Assembly (NCBI RefSeq): GCF_022096995.1 | Contig: NZ_JACXGQ010000003.1 | Span: 248,001-312,000, forward strand | Reading direction: 5' to 3' | DNA: 64,000 bases | Origin: Yoonia sp. I 8.24 | GTDB taxonomy: Bacteria > Pseudomonadota > Alphaproteobacteria > Rhodobacterales > Rhodobacteraceae | Part shown: positions 47,569-55,799 of the stretch, one piece after another | How positions within the stretch are numbered: the stretch's first letter is position 1 | Layout of the letters: each line of letters starts with the position of its first letter | Notes under the pieces: model-generated | Told to the model about the DNA's origin: nothing | The model's database searches: none | The model's input: the letters and a program-made list of their open reading frames with translations, nothing else | Made by a program: the position numbers and the translations under genes

Positions 47569-48566
47569 TTCAACCGCCCCATTGTTGCCGCCACATCCGC
47601 CATACGCGCTGAGAAACCCCATTCGTTGTCGTACCAGGCCAAGACGCGCACGGTTTTGCCGCCGACAACTTTGGTTTGGTCGGGTGCAAAGATGCAGGAT
47701 TGCGTTGTGTGGTTAAAGTCGATGCTGACCTTGGCTTCATCATCGTATGACATCACCATGCCCATATACCCACCTGCGGCCTCTGCGACGATGGCGTTTA
47801 CATCTGCAACGGTCACGGATTTTCCGGCCTCAAATGTCAGATCAACGGCGCTGACATTTGGTGTGGGCACGCGCATTGCGGTCCCGTCGAGCTTGCCCGC
47901 TAATTCCGGCAGCACATCACCCAATGCTTTGGCTGCGCCCGTCGAGGTTGGGATCATCGCCATGGCGGCGGCGCGGGCGCGGTATAGGTCGCTGTGGCGG
48001 CGGTCTAGCGTGGGTTGGTCGCCGGTGTAGCTGTGAATGGTGGTCATGATGCCGCGCTCAATCCCGATCGTGTCATTCAGAACCTTGGCAAGCGGTGCCA
48101 GACAATTGGTGGTGCATGACCCGTTGGACACCATCTTTTCACCTGCGACTATATCGCGGTGGTTCACACCGTAAACAACAGTGCGGTCAACGTTTGACGC
48201 CGGTGCCGAAATCAGCACCTTTTTGGCGCCGCGCGACAGGTGAACGGCGGATTTTTCACCATCGTTAAACTTGCCCGTACATTCGAGCACAACATCCACG
48301 CCGGACCAGTCCAGTTCTTCGGGGTCATAGGTCGACATCACATCAATCGGCCCACGTCCCAGATCCAGCGTGTTGCCGGAAACTTTGATTGGGCTGCCAA
48401 AACGGCCATGCACGCTGTCATATTTCAGCAGGTGCGCGTTTGTCTCAATCTGGCCAGTGGCGTTGATCTTGACGACTTGCACATCGTTGCGCGCGGCCTC
48501 GGCGATATGTGCCAATGTGCAGCGGCCAATGCGGCCAAATCCGTTGATCCCAATGGTGACAGTCAT
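47565..48566 (-). CDS. Type I GAPDH paralogue, probably not NAD-specific
   Basis: A 333-residue GAPDH homologue; the ATG at 48566 ([15 protein letters not shown]) is the family start. Catalytic Cys151 (SNGSCTTNC) and the His region [10 protein letters not shown] are intact. At the cofactor-discriminating position it reads INATGQIETN, so Asp36 of the first paralogue is Ala here. In Bacillus the equivalent change marks NADP-preferring, gluconeogenic GapB. Erythrose-4-phosphate dehydrogenase is another possibility. Three operator-like half-palindromes lie 87-130 bases upstream. Confidence 0.9.
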   Translation of the reverse strand: MTVTIGINGFGRIGRCTLAHIAEAARNDVQVVKINATGQIETNAHLLKYDSVHGRFGSPIKVSGNTLDLGRGPIDVMSTYDPEELDWSGVDVVLECTGKFNDGEKSAVHLSRGAKKVLISAPASNVDRTVVYGVNHRDIVAGEKMVSNGSCTTNCLAPLAKVLNDTIGIERGIMTTIHSYTGDQPTLDRRHSDLYRARAAAMAMIPTSTGAAKALGDVLPELAGKLDGTAMRVPTPNVSAVDLTFEAGKSVTVADVNAIVAEAAGGYMGMVMSYDDEAKVSIDFNHTTQSCIFAPDQTKVVGGKTVRVLAWYDNEWGFSARMADVAATMGRLN

Positions 48567-48652
48567 GTGCCTTGCTCCTATGCGTCGCGTTAGGGGGTCG
48601 ATAGGCAATGAGAAGGATTCTGAAAAGCCTGAAAATAGCAAGTTTTCAGTAT

Positions 48653-48696
48653 GTTAGCGATAACTTTAGGTGGTTGCGCTAACTGTTTTCGCTAAC
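48653..48696. promoter_or_regulatory. Cluster of three GTTAGCGNTAAC-like sites upstream of gap2
   Basis: GTTAGCGATAAC (48653-48664), GTTGCGCTAAC (48673-48683) and GTTTTCGCTAAC (48685-48696) share a LacI-type CG-centred palindrome with the site at 46801. They lie in the 435-base gene-free stretch (48567-49001) between gap2 and the divergent membrane protein gene. The rest of that stretch shows a 7-bp hairpin at about 48629-48649 and nothing else I can support. Confidence 0.55.
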
Positions 48697-49001
48697 AGGT
48701 ATGCACTCGCGGTGATCCGCCGTGGCAACACCATTCCATGACCAGAGGTCAGAATATATGTTTTGCCGCAAATGCAGGTGAGGGGCCGACACCGGCTGGC
48801 TTTACGCTGATGTTGGAAAAATGAGACAGTCGACGACCGATTATGCTGCAATAGCAAAAACGGCATTCGCATAAGTATTAAGAATTCATTACCTTTTAAG
48901 TCAGGTTAGATAGTTAGCTTTGTGGTCGGTATGGTCGCGAAAATTGTACGCGCAGAATGGGTATCTAACAATGTGCGTTATTAATAGAGAAGTAAAAATC
49001 C

Positions 49002-49748
49002 ATGAAACTACAATTGCTCAAGAATTCATTGCTGGCCGGCGCCAGCGTTTTGTTGGTGCAACCTGCATCTGCCGGGTCTTTGGCTGAGCCGATTGCCGAA
49101 ACTGCTATTGTCGCACCGCAAGCGGCGGCTGTGACCGATTGGTCAGGCGCTTATGCAGGTGGTACGCTTGGGGGCGTTTCGGGCTCATCACTATTTTGTC
49201 AGGAAGGCTATGAAGAAACCTGTGAAGACAATCCAAACGACTTTGACCAGCCAACGCCTGCACCTGAGGGTGCAATTTTCGGCCTGACAGCCGGTTACAA
49301 CTGGCAGCGCGGTAATATTGTCTATGGTGTCGAAGCCGATATTTCCAAGGCGTCTGCCGAAGGCGACACTGGGGACACGGATGACTTCGGCTGTGGTGAA
49401 GAATGCCAAACAGATATTTTAGCCGCGGCAACATTGCGTGGTCGCCTTGGATACGCCACGGGACAGTGGCTGCCTTACGTGACCGCTGGTGTTGGCGCAT
49501 TGGAGGTCGAAGTCGGCTTTCCCATATATGACCCAGCGACGCTGAACACCGCGCGCGTGACTACGCCAGTTGCGGGCCTTGGTGTCGAATACATGATGAA
49601 TTCGGGCCTTTCTCTAAAAGCAGAGGCGCTGTACTTTTTTGAATCCGACGAGCTTGTCGAGGCCGCAACCGACCCTTGCGGCGATCCCTGCGGTGCAACC
49701 AAAATCGACGCTACAGTCGTCCGTTTTGGCGTGAACTATCACTTCTAG
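49002..49748 (+). CDS. Outer-membrane beta-barrel protein (OmpA/opacity-like)
   Basis: A 248-residue protein with a signal peptide (cut near ASA-GS at about 25). The start of the mature barrel DWSGAYAGGTLGGVSGSS and FGLTAGYNWQRGNIVYGVEADI match the opacity/Omp25-type eight-stranded barrels common in alphaproteobacteria. It ends in VVRFGVNYHF with a terminal Phe, the BAM recognition signal. Acidic, Cys-containing loops (CQEGYEETCEDNPND, FGCGEECQ, DPCGDPCG) are unusual and may form disulfides or bind metal. A terminator follows. Confidence 0.85.
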   Translation: MKLQLLKNSLLAGASVLLVQPASAGSLAEPIAETAIVAPQAAAVTDWSGAYAGGTLGGVSGSSLFCQEGYEETCEDNPNDFDQPTPAPEGAIFGLTAGYNWQRGNIVYGVEADISKASAEGDTGDTDDFGCGEECQTDILAAATLRGRLGYATGQWLPYVTAGVGALEVEVGFPIYDPATLNTARVTTPVAGLGVEYMMNSGLSLKAEALYFFESDELVEAATDPCGDPCGATKIDATVVRFGVNYHF

Positions 49749-49773
49749 TTCCGGCATTGAAAAACGGTAAAAT

Positions 49774-49800
49774 GGGCGCGAAAGCGCCCTTTTTGTTTTT
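49774..49800 (+). terminator. Terminator of the beta-barrel gene
   Basis: GGGCGC-GAAA-GCGCCC followed by TTTTTGTTTTTT, 25 bases after the stop codon. Confidence 0.92.
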
Positions 49801-49962
49801 TGAAGTCCCCATCTTGCGCGCCTGGCCGTCGGGAAATCTGTCTTGACCTGCCATGTTGCGCTAACGGTTTGGCGCGCGGTTGCTATATTGCCGAATCCAG
49901 AGGCATCTGGTGCCTAAAATTGGCTTGGTTTAGGTAAACGAGCATTCAGGTAAGGAATACTA

Positions 49963-50382
49963 TTGTTGTTGAAGTCGAATCCATATCGCACCGCAGCAGT
50001 TGTAACGGTCCTTGCATTTTCTAGCCAGATTGCGTGCGCCGACCCGTTCAACTGGAATCTGGCCGAAATATCCGAAGGCCATGTTACTTTTGATAATGGG
50101 GAACGTGTAGACTACCGGGTGGGGTACATCATAGGGGGCAATTATTCTGAAATGTCAGTACTGATTGATCGCGCGCCTTTAGGGTCAAGCCTTTCAGATC
50201 AAGTTTTGATGCATGGAATGGCGAACGAGAGGCCCAAGGTATTCGCATTGGAGAACCTTCTCGTTGTAGAAGAAACAGGAACCCCTTGGGGGCAAGAGGC
50301 CGCATTAACCTATGTCAGGTGTTGGCAGCCCGGTCCGCTATTTGTAGAGGTAAAATGCCCAAACCCCCTATTGCAACAATAG
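49963..50382 (+). CDS. Small secreted protein, unknown
   Basis: A 139-residue frame starting at TTG (GTAAGGAATAC upstream) with a signal peptide (SNPYRTAAVVTVLAFSSQIACA, cut before DPFNW). The mature protein of about 110 residues has two Cys near the end (VRCWQPGPLFVEVKCPNP), probably a disulfide. I recognise no family. A GTTGCGCTAAC half-palindrome like those near the GAPDH genes lies at 49855-49865, 98 bases upstream. Confidence 0.6.
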   Translation: MLLKSNPYRTAAVVTVLAFSSQIACADPFNWNLAEISEGHVTFDNGERVDYRVGYIIGGNYSEMSVLIDRAPLGSSLSDQVLMHGMANERPKVFALENLLVVEETGTPWGQEAALTYVRCWQPGPLFVEVKCPNPLLQQ

Positions 50383-50404
50383 AGAACGCCGCCATTTAAT
50401 TTTA

Positions 50405-50935
50405 TTACCCAAACGGTCCGATGCCAGTGCACATTTCCGATGGGACAAGGAAAAGGCGATAGGACACATAAGTATCGGCATCGCCCTCTTGAAGGACGCC
50501 AGAGGTGCAGCGACCCGCAGAGTTGTTCACCGAAATACTTTTGGTGTGAAAGAGCAGTTCACCCGGGGCAGGGTACTCGATGAGTACATCAGGGCCGCCG
50601 CACTCCAAAGTACATTGCGTAACTTGGTTTGTGTTCGGAAACTGTCCGCCGTAGCAGAACATGCCATCTTCAAAGATTTGATCTGCGATGCCGCGTTCGC
50701 GCGTCTCTGACGTGTCTGCAGTCAAGGTCTTGAAATTACCGACTAAGACGTCACCAGAGTGGATCAGTTCGAACCAAAATGTCAGCTCTGCGACGTTTTG
50801 TTCGGGGTGGTCGGCCATATGTGCTGCACTGTAAACACGCTGATAACAGGGCAAGTCGTGACCGTTGGCCATCGCTGAATGTGCATAGCCCAACGTTATA
50901 GACGTAAAGATAGCCAGCTTTGATGAAAATTTCAT
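50405..50935 (-). CDS. Secreted Cys-containing protein, unknown
   Basis: A 176-residue protein from the ATG at 50935, which begins a signal peptide (MKFSSKLAIFTSITLGYAHS, cut near AMA-NG). The mature part has seven Cys (DLPCYQR, GMFCYGG, QCTLECGG, GRCTSG, EMCTG), an odd number, so disulfides may be partial or intermolecular. No family recognised. It converges with the small secreted gene at 49963, the stops being about 20 bases apart. Confidence 0.6.
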   Translation of the reverse strand: MKFSSKLAIFTSITLGYAHSAMANGHDLPCYQRVYSAAHMADHPEQNVAELTFWFELIHSGDVLVGNFKTLTADTSETRERGIADQIFEDGMFCYGGQFPNTNQVTQCTLECGGPDVLIEYPAPGELLFHTKSISVNNSAGRCTSGVLQEGDADTYVSYRLFLVPSEMCTGIGPFG

Positions 50936-51021
50936 AGGCGATGGCCTTTGCTGACATCGAATATCTATATTTCGCATTCTACTGTAAGAAAGGTGGCGCA
51001 GTCAGCGCCACCACTAACGAC

Positions 51022-51249
51022 TTATGCGTCGCCCGTGAACTTTGCGAGCAGTTCATCAAGATCCAGCCCAAGCGTATCGAGAATGCTCAGATCGACACCT
51101 TTTTCTTCGATAAAGCTTTTTGCGGCGGATAGGTCGAGGCCCTTGAGCATTGATGCATCAATGCCCGCGCCGCTGAGTGTTTCTGCCAAATCAAAATCAC
51201 TACCGCCCAATGCGCCAGCGGCTTTGCCGATCATGTCTCCGAAATCCAT
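51022..51249 (-). CDS. Small acidic protein downstream of transketolase, unknown
   Basis: A 75-residue soluble protein, MDFGDMIGKAAGALGGSDFD and on, strongly acidic and helical with repeated Asp-Leu segments (GLDLSAAKSF, GVDLSILDTLGLDLDELL). A good ribosome site (GGAGACTAAA) precedes the ATG. It lies 83 bases after the transketolase stop on the same strand. No Cys and no signal. I do not recognise it; the strong ribosome site and biased composition make it a real gene. Confidence 0.65.
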   Translation of the reverse strand: MDFGDMIGKAAGALGGSDFDLAETLSGAGIDASMLKGLDLSAAKSFIEEKGVDLSILDTLGLDLDELLAKFTGDA

Positions 51250-51332
51250 TTTAGTCTCCGTAGCTAAGGCGCGAACAGTGGCGTCGCGCGGTTTAAAAAT
51301 GGGCTCCGGAAATCATCCCGACGCCCATTGTC

Positions 51333-53360
51333 TTATTTGATCAGTGATTTGACCATCGCTGCAGTGTCTTCGGCGGTGATGCCAAATTCTTGGAACAGGC
51401 GATCCGCCGGGGCAGAGGCGCCAAAGCCGGGCATGCCGACAAAGCCTGCCTTTTTGTTGTTGCCACGCTCGCCCATCAGCCATTTGTCCCAACCCAGACG
51501 CACGCCTGCTTCAACAGCGACCCGCACTGGGCCTGCTGGAAGCACTTTGCGACGGTAGGCTTCGTCTTGGGCTTCGAACAGTTCCCAGCAGGGCATGGAC
51601 ACAACGCGGGTCCCGATACCTTCGGCTTGCAGCAGGTCGCGCGCGGCAAGCGCCACTTCGACTTCGGACCCGGTTGCCATCAAGATCGCCTGACGTTTGC
51701 CTTCGGCATCTGCAAGGACATAGGCCCCTTGCGCGGTCAGGTTCTTGGTTTTGTGCTCTGTGCGCACAGTGGGCAGCCCTTGGCGTGACAGGCACAGCAC
51801 AGAAGGCGTGGTGGTCGATGTCAGCGCCATCTCCCATGCCTCAGCTGTTTCCACCGTATCCGCAGGGCGGAATACATGTGTATTAGGCGTCGCGCGCATC
51901 ATGGCAAGATGTTCAACCGGCTGGTGGGTTGGGCCGTCTTCGCCAAGCCCGATGCTGTCATGGGTCATGACATAGGTTGTGGGCACGCCCATCAGAGCGG
52001 ACAGACGCATAGAGCCACGCGCGTAATCTGTGAAGCACATGAATGTGCCGCCGTAAGGGCGGGCACCGCCATGCAAGGCCATGCCGTTCATCGCAGCAGC
52101 CATGCCATGTTCGCGCACGCCGTAGTAGATGTAGCGGCCTTTGCGGTTCTCAGGTTCAAAGATGCCCATATCCGCTGTCAGCGTGTTGTTTGAGCCGGTC
52201 AGATCGGCAGAGCCGCCGATAGTTTCCTGCATGAGCGGGTTCACAACGGCCAAAGTCATTTCTGACGATTTGCGGGTCGCGACCTTGGGGGCGTCTTCGC
52301 TGATTTGCTTTTTCAATGCGCGGATAGCAGCAGAGAGTTTCTTTGGCGCTTCGCCAGCGTAGGTGCGGTTGAATTCCGCCTGTTTGGTGCCGGACAGATT
52401 GGCAAAGCGGGTTTGCCAATCTGCACGTGTGGCGGCACCGCGCGCGCCGATGGCTTCCCATGCGGCTTTGACATCTGCGGCAACTTCGAAATCGCCCAGT
52501 GGCGCACCGTAAAGCTCTTTGGTGGCGCGCAGCTGGTCGGCATTGGTCAATGCGCCGTGCCCCTTGGAGGTGTCTTGCGCGGCATGGCCCAAAGCGATGT
52601 GTGTTTTACACGCGATCATAGATGGGCGCGGGTCGGCCTTAGCTGCGGTAATCGCGGCATCAATCGCAACCGGGTCATGCCCATCGATTTCTTGGACATG
52701 CCAACCAGAGGCCACGAAGCGCGCAGGCTGATCAGTGATATCAGCCATATCAACGGTGCCGTCGATGGTGATGTTGTTATTGTCCCAAAGCACACAAAGG
52801 TGGCCCAGCTTTTGCATACCGGCAAGGCCGATGGCCTCTTGGCTGACGCCTTCCATCAGGCAGCCGTCGCCTGCAATCACATAGGTTTGGTGATCAATGA
52901 TCTTTTTACCCCATGTGGCGCGCTGAATTTCTTCGGCGATGGCAAAACCAACCGAATTGGCGATGCCTTGGCCCAAAGGACCTGTGGTGGTTTCGATACC
53001 GCGCGCATGGCCGTATTCAGGGTGACCGGCAGTTTTTGCGCCCCATTGGCGGAAATCTTTGATCTGTTGCAGCGTGATATCTTCGTAGCCCGTCAGGTAC
53101 ATCAGACCGTAAAGCAACATTGACCCGTGACCCGCAGAGAGAATAAACCGATCACGGTCGGGCCATTCAGGGGTCTTTGGATCGAAATTCAAGTGATTTT
53201 CGAACAATACAGTCGCAACATCGGCCATGCCCATCGGCATGCCAGAGTGGCCAGAGTTCGCAGCAGCAACCGCATCAAGTGTGAGCGTACGAAGGGCGGC
53301 GGCTTTGTTCCAATGTTCAGGGTTGGCGGCGCGCAGGGCTTTGATATCCAAGGTGGTCAC
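51333..53360 (-). CDS. tkt: Transketolase
   Basis: A 675-residue thiamine-diphosphate enzyme moving two-carbon units in the pentose phosphate pathway. It starts at GTG. Landmarks are the ThDP region [15 protein letters not shown], the [12 protein letters not shown] motif with the metal-binding Asp and [11 protein letters not shown], the catalytic His in [20 protein letters not shown] (transketolase motif), and [20 protein letters not shown] in the pyrimidine domain. Full length. Confidence 0.96.
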   Translation of the reverse strand: MTTLDIKALRAANPEHWNKAAALRTLTLDAVAAANSGHSGMPMGMADVATVLFENHLNFDPKTPEWPDRDRFILSAGHGSMLLYGLMYLTGYEDITLQQIKDFRQWGAKTAGHPEYGHARGIETTTGPLGQGIANSVGFAIAEEIQRATWGKKIIDHQTYVIAGDGCLMEGVSQEAIGLAGMQKLGHLCVLWDNNNITIDGTVDMADITDQPARFVASGWHVQEIDGHDPVAIDAAITAAKADPRPSMIACKTHIALGHAAQDTSKGHGALTNADQLRATKELYGAPLGDFEVAADVKAAWEAIGARGAATRADWQTRFANLSGTKQAEFNRTYAGEAPKKLSAAIRALKKQISEDAPKVATRKSSEMTLAVVNPLMQETIGGSADLTGSNNTLTADMGIFEPENRKGRYIYYGVREHGMAAAMNGMALHGGARPYGGTFMCFTDYARGSMRLSALMGVPTTYVMTHDSIGLGEDGPTHQPVEHLAMMRATPNTHVFRPADTVETAEAWEMALTSTTTPSVLCLSRQGLPTVRTEHKTKNLTAQGAYVLADAEGKRQAILMATGSEVEVALAARDLLQAEGIGTRVVSMPCWELFEAQDEAYRRKVLPAGPVRVAVEAGVRLGWDKWLMGERGNNKKAGFVGMPGFGASAPADRLFQEFGITAEDTAAMVKSLIK

Positions 53361-53633
53361 ATCCTATTCAAAAGGTAAATGTCTTGCTTGCCTGCGTCAT
53401 ATCAGGGTGAAGCCTAAGATCAAGCGTGACAGTTAAGTCGTTCAAATGAAAAGACAGCTGTGATTTGCGACGCATCGCGTGATGGCATAGTCTGGACTGC
53501 AAAAGGCACGATTCGGATTGGTAGCAATTAGACTGGATCAAATTTCAGCACGCACCGGGCGACTGAATACAAACGGTCTCTCGTCGTTGGCAGGACATGT
53601 GTTGACGCGCGAGCAGATCAAAAGGACGAGCAG

Positions 53634-54101
53634 ATGAGTGAAATGAGTGCATTGGAAGGTCGGATTACAACGGCTTTGGACCGGATCAGGCAGGGGATTG
53701 AAACCCAGCAGGCCAGCGATGGCGACGCAGAATTGCGTGCGGCATTAGAAGCTGAGCGTGCGGCAAATGCAGAGCTGGTCGCGCGTGTCCGTGCGCTTAA
53801 AGAGCGTCAAGACACCCAAGTCGCCAGCCTGACAGACCGGGTTGAAAAACAACGTGTGCAATTGGCCGCCTATGACGCGCAAATACAGACACTGCGGGCG
53901 TCGAATGCGCAGATGCGTGAAATCAATACAAAGCTGCGCGATGCGGTGACCGAAGGTTTGACCCCTGATCTGGTGAACGCCGCCGTTGCCGCAGAATTGC
54001 AAGCCATACAAGACCAGCGCAACGCAGAAGCCGCTGAAATTGATGCGATTTTGACGGAACTGAAACCATTGGTCGAGGAGACATCCCATGCCGCAGGTTG
54101 A
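53634..54101 (+). CDS. Coiled-coil protein encoded with ZapA
   Basis: A 155-residue protein, mostly coiled coil from about 30 to 110 (ELRAALEAERAANAELVARV, VEKQRVQLAAYDAQIQTLRA), ending in a helical tail. No family I can name. Its last 14 bases overlap the start of zapA, so they are translated together. A ZapB-like helper of the division ring is plausible from context only. An ATG two codons later (AGTGCATTG region) is an alternative start. Confidence 0.75.
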   Translation: MSEMSALEGRITTALDRIRQGIETQQASDGDAELRAALEAERAANAELVARVRALKERQDTQVASLTDRVEKQRVQLAAYDAQIQTLRASNAQMREINTKLRDAVTEGLTPDLVNAAVAAELQAIQDQRNAEAAEIDAILTELKPLVEETSHAAG

Positions 54102-54477
54102 AATCACAATCGGAGGTCGCAGTTTTGAAGTTGCCTGTCAGACCGGTGAAGAACAGTTTTTGCATTCCGCTGCCGCCATGCTTGATACCGAAGCTGCGCA
54201 TCTGTCGGGCCAGATTGGCCGGATGCCCGAAGCACGCATGCTGTTGATGGCGGGTCTGATGTTGGCAGATAAAACTGCAGGTCTCGAAGCCAAACTCGAA
54301 AAAAGTGCCACTGAATTCGAAGAATTACGCGCCCGGATCGCGTTTCTTGAGGCGCAACCCGCACCAGCGCCCGAACGTATCGAAGTGCCCGTGGTCCCGG
54401 CCAGCGTGACAGAAGCGCTTGCTGAAATCGCGGCCCGTGCAGAAGCGCTGGCAGATCAGGTTAGCCCGAAAACCTAA
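54088..54477 (+). CDS. zapA: Cell division protein ZapA
   Basis: A 129-residue ZapA. The globular head VEITIGGRSFEVACQTGEEQFLHSAAAMLD and MLLMAGLMLADK is characteristic, followed by a coiled coil (EAKLEKSATEFEELRARIAF) and an Ala/Glu/Pro tail longer than in E. coli ZapA (109 residues). ZapA crosslinks FtsZ filaments in the Z ring. It overlaps the preceding coiled-coil gene and converges with the glutaredoxin-like gene only 6 bases away. Confidence 0.9.
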   Translation: MPQVEITIGGRSFEVACQTGEEQFLHSAAAMLDTEAAHLSGQIGRMPEARMLLMAGLMLADKTAGLEAKLEKSATEFEELRARIAFLEAQPAPAPERIEVPVVPASVTEALAEIAARAEALADQVSPKT

Positions 54478-54482
54478 GGCAA

Positions 54483-55070
54483 TTACTTAGAAAAAATTGC
54501 CCCGAGGGTCCCGTCTCGGTGCATTTTTTTGATGGTGTCGTAAGATCCGATTTTTTTGCCATGCGCATAGACCATCGGCAGGCTGATTTCGGTGCCGTCT
54601 TCTGGAAATGCCAAATGCATAGTCGGGTCTTTGCTGACGTCGACCGTTTTAAAAGCAACGCCAACCTCTTGCAGAAGGGCACGTGTCTTTGCATCTGGGC
54701 TAGACGCGTCGAATTCATTCAATTGGCGCATAAATAGGACAACGCCGTTGTGCGTAACAATACCTTTGACGAGCTTTTCTGCGCTCTCTTTTTCGTCATA
54801 TTCGCGATAATGTGTCGTCTTGCCATCCGCTTGTGGCACCTGCCGATCCATCCAATCATTCATTTCCGTATGAGACATACGTTCGTTGGCAGCAGTGTAG
54901 CCTTTATTCGCATCGTTTGCGGTCTTGAAATCGATGGCTTCATCTCCAAGCCGCGGTTTCGTACGTCTATAACCGCCGGGCGGGCGATTATAGCGTAGAA
55001 GCACGATGCCGACAGCGAGGAGAAGAAGTGGGCCTATGATATCTGCAATTGCAAAATCATATTCAAGCAT
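54483..55070 (-). CDS. Membrane-anchored glutaredoxin-like protein without cysteine
   Basis: A 195-residue protein. One N-terminal helix ([18 protein letters not shown]) is followed by a Pro/Arg-rich linker and an 80-residue Grx-like domain: [20 protein letters not shown] aligns with the active-site strand of its neighbour GrxD, then [35 protein letters not shown] with the Grx cis-Pro and GG-like region. The whole protein has no cysteine, so it cannot do thiol chemistry. It overlaps grxD by 8 bases. A scaffold or Fe-S related binding role is inference. Confidence 0.75.
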   Translation of the reverse strand: MLEYDFAIADIIGPLLLLAVGIVLLRYNRPPGGYRRTKPRLGDEAIDFKTANDANKGYTAANERMSHTEMNDWMDRQVPQADGKTTHYREYDEKESAEKLVKGIVTHNGVVLFMRQLNEFDASSPDAKTRALLQEVGVAFKTVDVSKDPTMHLAFPEDGTEISLPMVYAHGKKIGSYDTIKKMHRDGTLGAIFSK

Positions 55071-55422
55071 TCGCTTCGCGAATTTGGTCGGCTGCGTTTT
55101 TGTCGAACGTCACGCCGTTATCCGCAAACAATGTGTCCAATTCGCCTGACAGCATCATTTCGGTGATGATGTCGCATCCGCCGACAAATTCGCCTTTGAC
55201 GTAAAGCTGCGGGATGGTTGGCCAATCGGAAAAATCTTTGATGCCTTGGCGGATTTCGTCGTCGGCCAATACGTTCACATCGCTATAATCGACGCTCATA
55301 AAGTTCAAGACACCAGCCACGCGGGATGAAAACCCACATTGCGGCATGGTTTTTGTGCCCTTCATAAACAGGACAACATCGTTGTTGGTGACGGTGTCTT
55401 TGATTTGGGTTTCAGCGGTCAT
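55063..55422 (-). CDS. grxD: Monothiol glutaredoxin (Grx4 type)
   Basis: A 119-residue class II monothiol glutaredoxin with the CGFS site (Cys29 in [11 protein letters not shown]), [20 protein letters not shown] with the cis-Pro and glutathione-binding residues. Such proteins bind a [2Fe-2S] cluster with glutathione and partner BolA proteins in iron-sulfur assembly and iron sensing. The BolA gene lies 72 bases upstream on the same strand, making the partnership likely here. Confidence 0.95.
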   Translation of the reverse strand: MTAETQIKDTVTNNDVVLFMKGTKTMPQCGFSSRVAGVLNFMSVDYSDVNVLADDEIRQGIKDFSDWPTIPQLYVKGEFVGGCDIITEMMLSGELDTLFADNGVTFDKNAADQIREANA

Positions 55423-55494
55423 GGGTACTATCCTTTGATTGGCCCCAAAATGGCGTCTAATTGGGGAGCAAATTTTGAGCCTAGAGGTGGCGAA

Positions 55495-55725
55495 TTACGC
55501 AGGTGCTTTTGTGGTCAGTGCCAACGCGTGCAATTCGCCGCTATCGATTTTTTCTTTGAGCGTGGCGTTCACCGCGCGTTGCTGCTGAATACGGTTCATG
55601 CCACGAAAGCTCTCGTCGATGACTTCGGCGGCGAAATGCGCGCCATCGTCGCCTTGCACGGTGATCGTCGCGTCGGGAAAGTTTTTGCGCAGCAGTGTTT
55701 CAATGTCAGTGGCGGTGATTGGCAT
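55495..55725 (-). CDS. BolA-family protein
   Basis: A 76-residue BolA/IbaG-like protein. DIETLLRKNFPDATITVQGDDGAHFAAEVIDESFRGMN and QQRAVNATLKEKIDSGELHALAL match the BolA fold, including the His and the invariant Phe/Arg region. The helix-turn-helix-like surface that binds monothiol glutaredoxin is present. It lies between purL and grxD on the same strand, a grouping seen throughout alphaproteobacteria. Confidence 0.92.
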   Translation of the reverse strand: MPITATDIETLLRKNFPDATITVQGDDGAHFAAEVIDESFRGMNRIQQQRAVNATLKEKIDSGELHALALTTKAPA

Positions 55726-55799
55726 AAGACGTCCTTTGGTCGGTTCCCTATAATCTAGGGGCAGGGGAGTTGGGCGGCAAGGGGCCGCCCCTGACAGTT

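Noticed and set aside
48738..48824. 28-residue plus-strand frame in the gap2 upstream region
   Set aside because: No ribosome site and no protein-like character; treated as chance.
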